This document shows, piece by piece, positions 33,212 through 42,600 of a stretch of 64,000 nt of DNA. The position numbers and the translations under genes were made by a program. The stretch lies in NCBI GenBank assembly GCA_963675625.1, contig OY776497.1, forward strand, positions 124,001 to 188,000. The letters run 5' to 3'. Within the stretch, counting starts at the first letter, position 1; the number at the start of each line of letters is the position of its first letter. The notes beneath the pieces are model-generated. The model had not been told where the DNA came from. It did not search any database and saw only the letters and a list, made by a program, of their open reading frames with translations. The DNA is from F22 sp963675625. Its GTDB lineage: Bacteria; Bacteroidota; Bacteroidia; Bacteroidales; Bacteroidaceae.

Positions 33212-36200
33212 CTACTCGCTTGGAATTTCAACTCCAACTAAGCTAGCAAACGACACAATTAGTTCGTCTTGATTCTGTTCTAACTTAGATTTAAGTTGTT
33301 GTTTAACGCCATAAGCAATATCACCACTCTCATTTATAATTTCAACATAGTATTCCTTATTGTCAAGAATTAAATTCCAGCATTCCACATCATCAAACAC
33401 TGGTGCAATAAAATGTGTCACAGCACCAGCATTTCCACCCTGAGCTTCAGCAAATATTTTTGTATCTCTCATTCTTTTTTCCAAGAATAAGAAATTCTTT
33501 CGGTCAATTTGAAATTGACCTGTCACAATTTTATTTGCTAACTTCAAAAGTATATCTTTAGCCTTCGTATAGTCAAGTTTAATAAGTATCTGTTTATCAA
33601 TTTCCAGAGTAGGAACTCCTTGTCCCTTTTCCAAAAAATCAGTCATAATTCTTCTACCGTAAGTAACTAAGTTCTCTGGTAATTCAGATATGGCATCACG
33701 TTGAAGGAATAAAGTAATCAAATCACGCCAATAGTTAGTTTGGTTCCTGACCTGATACAAGTAATCAACCTCTAATGCTGGTATTCTCTTATTCGCTATA
33801 CTAATCAAATATTTTGATAAATCACATACTTCATCTAATAAAAGTTGCCAAAACACCTTATCCTTGATAATAGTTTCTATCTCGTCTGGACTTATATCTT
33901 TTGCGTACTGACTCCATTTATTTAAGTCTTTAAGTACATCTGCTTTATCCACTCCCAAACAACTAGCGATTTCATTGAATCGTGGTAAAACCTCTTTTAT
34001 TGTCATGATACGTGTTCCAGAATATTCAGTCATTAAATATCTAGCAACTCTCTTCCATAAATCATACTGATAGGTAACACTTTGAATCAAAAGGGAGCCA
34101 TAGTATGTAAAGCACTGAACATGACTCGCTATTTCTTCTGTTACTTCATCGCTTATATAAGCTTCATTAATTTCATAAGAAATAGCCATAGCTGCCAGTA
34201 AACAGTATTCAGATTGCATGCCAATATTCACATGAGGTCTAAACTCTCCTAACATTTTACTAACAGAATTCTTTGGAATTCTTTCAAGTAACCCTTTAGA
34301 ATGGATTACTTTGTACACTTGATAAATCTCTACAATCCTAGTATTAATGACCGAATCAGATTTAATTTTCTCCTCTATGGCACGTTCCAAAGAATTAAAT
34401 TGATACCCCTTTTTAGTTAACACTGTCAGAACGTCTAATCTAAAGAGGTCCTCTTCAATCTTTGCAGCTAAATATTTATCAATCCCTTCGCTATCAATGT
34501 GCAACTTATATTTTTCTAAATCATCTTTAGCTGTTTGAACGTATGAAATTTCTTCCTCAACCTCATCTGGAGTAAGACATATTTCATCCAATTCATAAGT
34601 ACATGCTAACTGATTTTCATAAAGAAATGCATCTAGCGATGCCATAGTGGTATAATATCTGTCCCCTTTGAAATCTTCAAAATACTGGATTTGACTAACA
34701 AAATATCTGAGAACTAGTTGTTGAATGTCCATACCTTTCGTTTTCAGCAACACAAATTTATATGTATCAGACAACTTCTGCTCATTCAAGGGCACTTCTA
34801 GAAGTTTCTCAGCAAAAAGCTCCCACAATGATGTTATAATATCAGACTCTTTATCTAGCCTATATAATTCACTTATAATCTTGTTAAGGGTACTCGTATC
34901 AGAGTCTCTAACGACATCGTCTAAAATCAAATCAAACTTGGAGTTAGAATCCTTAAACTTGTTTATATCATGCCCTTCTTCTCCCTTTATACAATTCTCC
35001 AAATAACGCTTCAATGGAATTTGAGCCGCTATTTCTACATCCACACCATAAGCTAATGCAGAGATACTACTTTGCAGTTCTTCAGTATTCTCAATGTGCT
35101 GACGAAGACTACCCAAATACTCACCAGATAAGATCAAATCCTCTACTTTGGAGGCTTTACTGTTTTCTAAATCACATCTATTCAAAGTATAAATAGCCAA
35201 TGCAACAAGCGTCAACTGATTTTCCCAAATATCTTTCAAAGCAACGAGTTCATTGATAAAAACGATAACCTCACGCACATTAGGATTAGCACGTGCAGTC
35301 CTATAATACCTATTTACCTCTGAAAATTCTTTTGCACTTATATCACCAAAAGCTTCAAGCATATAGGCATCAATAATGCCCTTATAATCAGTAATAACCG
35401 GAGGTGAGACACGAAAAACTATAGGAAATGTTTTATTGATAAAATACCTGGTTAATTCTTTTGTTTGGGGTTGATCATCTGTCCCGAACGCACAAGATAA
35501 ATGCTGCTCATCAAAAGGAATAACCGCCCAAATATGTTTAAACCCATCTTCTGCAAAAAAAGTATGGATTGAAGACCACAACTGCTTAACTTTTTCAGCT
35601 GGTAACCTATCCATATTATCAAAGACTATAACTAGGCGTTTTTTATTATTATCCTTTATATGCTCAGAGATATCAGTCATCCACTGCTTAAATTCAGGAA
35701 CTGTTGGCTCTTCAACACTGAGAGTTTCATAACAGACATTGTTCTCTATTTTATCTTGAAATATTGCAAACAAGTATGCCGGATCTTTATATCTAGCATC
35801 TTTTTTTATTGCTAATAGCCATACTACTAAGGCTACAATAAATGGAAACATTGCTACAAGTAAAGAAAGAGCCCAATTCCATAACGAGCCCGTATCTGAT
35901 TTTAAGAAACTGGCTAACAAGGTAAAAAATGGAGTTGTTACTGTGACTAACAAAGCTGCAAAAGTACCATCACTGATTCTAGGATATTTTTCTGAGGTCT
36001 TTTCAGTTTTCCTAGCTAAAAAAAGTTTTAATTTTTCACTCCATGTAGCTGGTTCTTCACCTCCACCTTTGGTTCGAATTACAGTATATCCATCAAGAAT
36101 TTCATTGGCCATTAGATTACTAGTCAACAATTCCAAAATAGACCTTCTTTGTAAATCCTCCTGATTACCCCAAGCATCATAACAGAAGAAGTGATACTCT

Positions 36201-36424
36201 GATCCAAGTCGATCTTCAAGTAATTTTATGACATTCGATTTACCAGAACCCCAAGAGCCATCAACACCGATAATTCGAGCCAGTGCACATTTTTCACCCT
36301 CTGTGGTATCATTTTTCTCAATATGTTTTGCAATCGCTTCTGACAGTCTTTCTTGGGATTTTCCGTCGAATTTGTCTTTCCCACATGGTTTATTAGATAT
36401 AAATCTAGGATATTCTGGGCTCAT
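33212..36424 (-). CDS. Large membrane KAP-family NTPase (KAP 4)
   Basis: 1070 residues from ATG 36424; a TTG nine codons earlier is the only alternative. Walker A GVDGSWGSGKS is at residues 53-63. Two membrane segments (about 155-180 and 183-207: TPFFTLLASFLK and MFPFIVALVVWLLAIKK) fall inside the KAP insert. Walker B is RLVIVFDNMDRLP (about residues 262-274), followed by IWAVIPFDEQHL. The remaining 700 residues are helical and of unknown fold, possibly a sensor. It stands alone with its own promoter, neither neighbour being in tight linkage. The largest of the five KAP proteins here. Confidence 0.8.
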   Translation of the reverse strand: MSPEYPRFISNKPCGKDKFDGKSQERLSEAIAKHIEKNDTTEGEKCALARIIGVDGSWGSGKSNVIKLLEDRLGSEYHFFCYDAWGNQEDLQRRSILELLTSNLMANEILDGYTVIRTKGGGEEPATWSEKLKLFLARKTEKTSEKYPRISDGTFAALLVTVTTPFFTLLASFLKSDTGSLWNWALSLLVAMFPFIVALVVWLLAIKKDARYKDPAYLFAIFQDKIENNVCYETLSVEEPTVPEFKQWMTDISEHIKDNNKKRLVIVFDNMDRLPAEKVKQLWSSIHTFFAEDGFKHIWAVIPFDEQHLSCAFGTDDQPQTKELTRYFINKTFPIVFRVSPPVITDYKGIIDAYMLEAFGDISAKEFSEVNRYYRTARANPNVREVIVFINELVALKDIWENQLTLVALAIYTLNRCDLENSKASKVEDLILSGEYLGSLRQHIENTEELQSSISALAYGVDVEIAAQIPLKRYLENCIKGEEGHDINKFKDSNSKFDLILDDVVRDSDTSTLNKIISELYRLDKESDIITSLWELFAEKLLEVPLNEQKLSDTYKFVLLKTKGMDIQQLVLRYFVSQIQYFEDFKGDRYYTTMASLDAFLYENQLACTYELDEICLTPDEVEEEISYVQTAKDDLEKYKLHIDSEGIDKYLAAKIEEDLFRLDVLTVLTKKGYQFNSLERAIEEKIKSDSVINTRIVEIYQVYKVIHSKGLLERIPKNSVSKMLGEFRPHVNIGMQSEYCLLAAMAISYEINEAYISDEVTEEIASHVQCFTYYGSLLIQSVTYQYDLWKRVARYLMTEYSGTRIMTIKEVLPRFNEIASCLGVDKADVLKDLNKWSQYAKDISPDEIETIIKDKVFWQLLLDEVCDLSKYLISIANKRIPALEVDYLYQVRNQTNYWRDLITLFLQRDAISELPENLVTYGRRIMTDFLEKGQGVPTLEIDKQILIKLDYTKAKDILLKLANKIVTGQFQIDRKNFLFLEKRMRDTKIFAEAQGGNAGAVTHFIAPVFDDVECWNLILDNKEYYVEIINESGDIAYGVKQQLKSKLEQNQDELIVSFASLVGVEIPSE

Positions 36425-36481
36425 ATTATGATAGGTATTTGTTTGTTTCAAACTACGTACAGTTCATTGCTAAGAATCATA

Positions 36482-36489
36482 CAAATTTA
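36482..36489 (-). promoter_or_regulatory. -7 element upstream of KAP 4
   Basis: Complement reads TAAATTTG, matching TAnnTTTG, 58 bases before the ATG. No clear -33 box. The gap 36490-36625 contains no other feature. Confidence 0.4.
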
Positions 36490-36625
36490 CAAAAACTAGT
36501 CCTATGAAAAAAAATTATTAGACGAAATATTATCAATTTTTGTAGAACATAAGATAGTTCAAGCAATTCAAGGGAAGCTTCCTACAAAACCACACCCTAT
36601 GATGATATATTGTCCCTGCACAGAC

Positions 36626-39076
36626 CTACCTCACCACCCCCACAAACTCACCAATAACCCTAAAGTCACCTTCCTCAGCCGTAGCTTCATCAATAACAAT
36701 AGGACTATACTCCTCATTCGTAGGCATTAATTTAATCAGAGAGTGCTTCCACTCCCCACTCTCTTGAGTCACCTTCTCACTCTGATACTGCTTAATAGAA
36801 TAACGTCCACTATACTCAGCATCAAATTTATTCGTATGCTCAACCAAAACAGTTTTCCCTTCACGAGACCCACCACTTTGAGCCGTAAAGATACAAATAT
36901 CACCGTCTTGGATAGCTGGCTCCATAGAGTGCCCACAAGCGCGCACGGCAAACATCCATCGATTGACCTTTCGTCCAAGCTGACTGATATCTACCCAGCC
37001 TTCAATATTTACATGCTCACCGTCACCAAAGTAACCACATGCTGCATGCACTGAATAGAAAGGCAAGAAATCCACATAGCGGACATTGTCATTGACTGTA
37101 GGCTCTATGCGAATAGTATCGTCTTGCTCTGGAAGGAGTGCGCTTTGCTCTTCTTCTGCGGCAATAGACAAATCGACTTTTTCTAAAGCTTCTGCATAGT
37201 TCTTCACAAGTAAAGAACGGAAATGCTCCGCAAGGGCTTTATCTTCAAAATACACATAGCATCCTTTCATACCACGTGTCATCAACGTACGATACGTATT
37301 CTTGACAATCAAATCAGCTTGCTCAAGGGCTAGTTCCTTTTCGTATTCTTTCTCTTTCAAGCGTTTCTTAAGCCCAAAGATACTTCTATCACTTTTATGA
37401 CGCTTATAAATATCAGTCACCACGTGCCCATCTTCATAACGCATATCATTACCCACAATCACGCCGACATAGTCTAGCTCTAGACCTTGACACGTATGGA
37501 TACACCCTACTTCACTGATTGACTCAGGCTGTAGTATCCAGCTTTCATTCTTATTGGTAAAATTCCACTGACGTGCATATTGATATTCTGGTATCACAAC
37601 ATCCATCTTGGATGTATCTTTCTTACTATCCCATGGCCAGCAATATCCAGCCACAATGCGAGAACGATTATTCACTTCATTTCGTTCTCGTATAGCTTTA
37701 TCCATTTCATTTGGATCATCAAAAATACGGAAGTCATAAGTAGATGGAGACAACAAGATATTTGCTGTATCTTTGATTTCCATAGTATTATCCAACCAAG
37801 CTAGATACCCGTCAGCTCCATTGCAACGAAATTGCGAATCTAATTCAAGGTGTTGTACCTTAGCACCCACGCTCAAAGCAACCTCTTCGATATACTTCTT
37901 ACGGCCTATATCGTTGACATGTATTTGTTGATTATCATCCACAAAGAAAACAGTTACTTTAGCGGCATTGATAAGCTCGGCTACTTGATTTTCACCTTGA
38001 TTACCATACAAACCTGACTTTAGATTCAGACGGTGCGCTTCGTCCACAATCAAGGCGTGGAAAGCATCTTTTTTGTCTTTCACGTCTGTAAATGAGCCAC
38101 TACCAGAGAATAAACTTTGAATCAGTTTCTTTTTGACACTGTTCTTAGCTAGTAAGGTGCTGTATACATTACGAGGTTCAGCATTTTTGGATACATACAT
38201 CGCCAGCTTTTCCTCATGAATAAGGTTAGCCAGGAGATTCACAGCAACAACGCTTTTACCAGTACCAGGGCCGCCTTCGACAATAATCACATTTTTGTTA
38301 CCTGCTTTTGCTTTACGACACGCAGATAACACAGTTTCATAGGCCACTTTTTGATTATCAATCAGAGTAAATTCATTATTACCCTGAAGCATGGAATATA
38401 CAGAATCTGCAAGATATTTAGAAGGCTTAAGTTTACCATTTTCAATCTCAAAAATAATCTCACGATCATCACCTTTCTTAATGCGACGTGTGATAAACTC
38501 CTGCAATTTCTCTGCATCAGAAGCCAAAAAAGCAGGTGCTTGTCTAATATACTCTTGATAAAACTTATTTGTAATCACGCCATCATCATGGTAATTGTGC
38601 AAATAAGCGCAAGGACTTAAATTGATGTCCTTCTCTTGAATTGTCACATTAAAGCTGCGCAAAAGGTTGGCATAAGAAAGTGCTTGATAAGATGGATGAG
38701 CTACTTCTCGCTCTCCTTGCGCAAAACGAGTACTCACAAGTGCATCTTTATCTGTAAGCTTGGCTACAGACCATTGTTTCAATTCCACAATCACCACCTG
38801 CTCCTTATTCTGCTGGTCATAACCTGAGATTAAGAAATCAATACGATTGGAAGTCAAAGGTATTTGATATTCGATAGAGATTCCAGCATTATCTGGTATT
38901 CTAGTATCATTGATAACAACGTTCATGTACATCATAGAATTTTTCCATGAGTTGTACTCAGACTGTGATGTATGACGACCAAGATGTTCATAATAGGCCT
39001 CATTGATTCTGTCGGCTATTGCATTATGTTTAATATCAGAGCAAAATCCCTGCTTCGTTGATTGATATACGATCAT
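36626..39076 (-). CDS. Nuclease-helicase (DUF2075-like) with LexA/S24-type peptidase tail
   Basis: 816 residues with three parts. Residues about 60-135: a PD-(D/E)XK-like core (RIDFLIS, then VVIVELKQW; Asp80, Glu98, Lys100). Residues about 255-630: a superfamily-1-like DUF2075 helicase with Walker A GGPGTGKS (268-275), Walker B ALIVDEAHRL, and late motifs VGCIHTCQGLELDYVGV and YRTLMTRGMKG. Residues about 700-816: an S24/LexA-type peptidase with Ser in CGHSMEP (Ser717) and Lys in YSIKQYQ (Lys762). The last is a self-cleaving fold. The start overlaps the MazG-like stop by four bases. A DNA-damage-responsive or self-processing helicase is implied, but inference only. Confidence 0.75.
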   Translation of the reverse strand: MIVYQSTKQGFCSDIKHNAIADRINEAYYEHLGRHTSQSEYNSWKNSMMYMNVVINDTRIPDNAGISIEYQIPLTSNRIDFLISGYDQQNKEQVVIVELKQWSVAKLTDKDALVSTRFAQGEREVAHPSYQALSYANLLRSFNVTIQEKDINLSPCAYLHNYHDDGVITNKFYQEYIRQAPAFLASDAEKLQEFITRRIKKGDDREIIFEIENGKLKPSKYLADSVYSMLQGNNEFTLIDNQKVAYETVLSACRKAKAGNKNVIIVEGGPGTGKSVVAVNLLANLIHEEKLAMYVSKNAEPRNVYSTLLAKNSVKKKLIQSLFSGSGSFTDVKDKKDAFHALIVDEAHRLNLKSGLYGNQGENQVAELINAAKVTVFFVDDNQQIHVNDIGRKKYIEEVALSVGAKVQHLELDSQFRCNGADGYLAWLDNTMEIKDTANILLSPSTYDFRIFDDPNEMDKAIRERNEVNNRSRIVAGYCWPWDSKKDTSKMDVVIPEYQYARQWNFTNKNESWILQPESISEVGCIHTCQGLELDYVGVIVGNDMRYEDGHVVTDIYKRHKSDRSIFGLKKRLKEKEYEKELALEQADLIVKNTYRTLMTRGMKGCYVYFEDKALAEHFRSLLVKNYAEALEKVDLSIAAEEEQSALLPEQDDTIRIEPTVNDNVRYVDFLPFYSVHAACGYFGDGEHVNIEGWVDISQLGRKVNRWMFAVRACGHSMEPAIQDGDICIFTAQSGGSREGKTVLVEHTNKFDAEYSGRYSIKQYQSEKVTQESGEWKHSLIKLMPTNEEYSPIVIDEATAEEGDFRVIGEFVGVVR

Positions 39077-39405
39077 AATTCATTATATTTTTTTGCTGAC
39101 CCTTTAGCCTTATCTACGGGATATTTCTCAGCATTTTTCTTCATTTTTTCAAGAACAATTTCTTCGACATCAAACTCATACTTATCAGCTATCAACAACG
39201 CGTAGTTAATGATATCCGCAAGTTCTTCGCGGACTTTGTCTCTATTCACTTGGTCGGGAGTTTTCCAAAGAAAGGCTTCATTTAGCTCGGCTGCTTCAAT
39301 AGAGAGTGCTAATGCCAAGTCTTTACCATTGTGAAACTGATCCCAGTCTCTGTCTTCTGTAAATTGTCTTACTTGTTTGGTAAGGTTTTGTATTTCTGAT
39401 GCCAT
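39073..39405 (-). CDS. MazG-like nucleotide pyrophosphohydrolase
   Basis: 110 residues. The all-alpha NTP-PPase motif is clear: ALSIEAAELNEAFLWK, then EELADIINYALLIADKY, giving the E-x-x-E...E-x-x-D metal-binding set. Such enzymes hydrolyse (d)NTPs to monophosphates. Its stop overlaps the start of the nuclease-helicase gene, so the two form an operon. Pairs of MazG-like and DUF2075 helicase genes recur in bacterial genomes (from memory), suggesting a joint defence or nucleotide-pool role. Confidence 0.8.
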   Translation of the reverse strand: MASEIQNLTKQVRQFTEDRDWDQFHNGKDLALALSIEAAELNEAFLWKTPDQVNRDKVREELADIINYALLIADKYEFDVEEIVLEKMKKNAEKYPVDKAKGSAKKYNEL

Positions 39406-39434
39406 AGATTGATATGGGGTTTGAGATTTTGCTT

Positions 39435-39472
39435 AATCACACTGCATTTTTTTCACAAAATGCAGTGTGATT
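39435..39472. terminator. 16-bp perfect hairpin
   Basis: AATCACACTGCATTTT and its exact complement around a 6-base loop. It lies after the large helicase operon (stop at 39610) and 30 bases before mazG. No T-run follows on the minus strand, so it could terminate the upstream transcript or act as an operator/attenuator for the mazG operon. The rest of 39473-39609 is without features. Confidence 0.6.
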
Positions 39473-39609
39473 GCGAATTTACTCTTTTTTGAGGTGGTGA
39501 ACAAATGTATACACACAAATCTGTATAGTAATTACAGGATTTTCTTAACAACTATATTAGCTATCGATTGAAGAAACTTCAAATTTGTGGTCATATCATA
39601 TGCAGAGAC

Positions 39610-42600
39610 TCATAATGCACGACCTATATCATAAATTGAAATAAGATTAATATCACTTGGGAACGAATTTTTAGCTAATAAGGATTCAATATATTCAGTA
39701 GACCAAAGTGGATGCACTAAAAGTGCACTTATTTCCCCCCCATCTATTCCTAAATATAGATTATTTTGTACTCTACATTGTAAATGCTGTTTTTTAAATA
39801 AAAGCTCAATATTCTCATCAATATATGATTTCCAGTAATCTTCTGTAAAATTAATAATTACATTTGAGTCAGCTACCATTTTTGCTACATCCAAACCTAA
39901 TCTCCAATCCAAAATTGGGTGTTCCCTTTGATTAGCGAACTCTCGTATACAATCATAACAAGAAGAAGTACAGTCATGCATATGTTCTTTTCCAGTCAAT
40001 AAGTTATACAAACTTCCCCCTTCAATTAAAGGTCTAACAATGGCCTCAAATGGGACTTCACCATACTTTCTTCCACTTAAGTAATTACAGTAACCTGAAC
40101 CATTTTCAAGTTTCTCTACTAGAAACATTTCTGCTTTATTGGTTTCAGATGAAATATAGTAACCAACACTCATTTCAGAGATATCGATATCTAAATAATT
40201 AGCTACCGCCTTTCGTACTAAATACCCCCAAGACAAAAAAGCAGCCTGAACAGCATAATAATTTTTATTCTCAGCTAATGGATACAAACAGATTTCAGGA
40301 CTTACTTGGTGTGGTGACATAGTCAACACACCCGTTGCTTTAGAAGAAACAAATGCTAGTTTTTGCTCATTATTTAATCGTAATTTCTTTTGTATATCTA
40401 AAGGATAAGCTTTTCTTGACACCCAAATCTTCGTTTCAGGATCAAACCCCATCTCATAAAATGCACCGTTGTTGTCATTCACAAGATGCACCAATCCTTG
40501 AGTTGGGATTGTATTATTTCGGAGCTGTAAGTTGCTCACAAGTGGACAAGGGTGCAGATCTTTTTCACAGTCTAGCTTGATATCACTATTTGGAGAATAC
40601 CAATCGAATGAACCATTAAAATCTTTTGGCTCTTGATTAAAGTCAACACAAAAGCCTAAAGGTGAACAAACTTTCATTTTATATAACTCTGACTCACAAA
40701 CGGGACATATTTTACTTTTTTCATCAAGTGACATAGAAGAAAATCCACATTTCTTGCAACGAAACAACGGCTTATTAGATATGTTTAGGCTATCATACTT
40801 TGGTGTAGGCTGTTTATTTGATTCATATTCTACGACACCAACAGCCTTGTAAATCTTCTTATCTTTTACAATTTCATGACCTGGCGAGAATGAATTTAAA
40901 GCCATATCCATATCTCTATTCACGACATCTTCTGCAGGCAATTGCTTTGGCTTACTCAAATACAAATTTCTTGTTCGAGTTGGGAAACCGAACATTGGTA
41001 ATAGCCCGGCATTAGCAAGTCGCTCACTTAAAAGAGTTTGAGTGAATTCAGAACTATTGGCTATTTCTGAAATTCTGTCAATAAATCTATTCAACACATA
41101 ATCAAATATTGCAGACTTATCTTCCTCAGAAATATCAGTACATTGGGTAACAATATCAATTACATGGTGAATGATTAAATGGTTTTTACTTATCCATTTT
41201 GCAACTTCATGTTTATTCTTCTTATCCCAATTAGACACAAATCCAAAACTACCATGCACACTCTCAGCTTTGGTGTTAACTGATTTCATGGCATGATACA
41301 GTACCTCCTTATAGATAACCCTCTCTGCAATTTCTTTAATGCGTACTTCTAAGTAAGGATCTTTGGGAGTTGCTGAAACCATTCTGTCAGGCTCAAAATA
41401 ATGAGTGATATCATGACTCGACCCTTTTGCAATAGTCAATGCTACAGACAAAGGGTTTCCTCTACGTCCCGCACGCCCAACTCTTTGTTGATAATTAAAT
41501 CGCTGGGGTGGCACATTACCCATAATTACTGCAGATAAAGAGCCGATATCTACCCCTGCTTCCATTGTGGTCGTTACACTAAGCATGTCAATTCCATCGA
41601 CTATTGGATTTTCATTAGATAAGAAAATATCCTGAAACAATCGCTGTCTTTTTCTCGACTCTTGTCGCGAAGTTTGTCCAGACATTTCTTCACAATGTAA
41701 TCTGTATATCTTTTCAGTCGAATTTACTAAAGAAAAATAATAGTCTTCGGAGTCGTAAAAATCTGCGTCCGTCAATATTTTACTATTGCCCAATTCGTTT
41801 TGACAGTTAATACAAAATCCATTAGATGGTTGTATATGTACCGTTTTGCAACGAGGACAAACCCAATATTTCATCCCAGGTGTTGCCTTTTTAAAATTGA
41901 TTTTCTCTCCTGTCAAGATCACCTCGTCTTTATCAATAATCCCCTTATTGATCATAAGTGATTTTATCTCATCAACTTTCTTACTTACTTGTACTCGTCC
42001 AGGCTTATTATAAATGACATTAATCATTCGTCTAACTGAATTAGGAAAGGAACTATATAAGTATTCAGAATTTGCCCCACGAATTCTTCTTTTTTCCCCT
42101 AGAACACGTATAATAGAGTTTACAAGTTGATATGTTATAGAATCCATGCCATCCTCATTACAGCACATGAATCCTAACTTCATTGATTCGAATGATTTTT
42201 TCTTATGAGCAAATAGACTTGTAATCAACTCTAAATTGTGCCATAAACGAATCTTATCAGAATAAACTTTAGCATCTCCTTGTAAATCAAGACGCGCTTG
42301 TTTTTTTTCAAAATCAAAAATTGTTGACCATTTACCAACCATGACATCATTAGCCATAGAGGGTCTAGGGCCAGCAGGATTTAAACCAATGCCTACAAGT
42401 CCTTTAAACACTTCCATCTTTATCTTTTCGAGGTCAACATGTTCAATTTTAGCAAATAAATTTGCGACTTCAGCTTCCTCCTCCTCAGATAAGTTGTAAG
42501 CTCTGTCAAGAATAAGTTCTACGAGCTTTACATATAATCCTTGACCACGTAGTTTTTTTAATTCGTCTCGATCTTCTTTAGAATCAGCCAATTTACCTAC

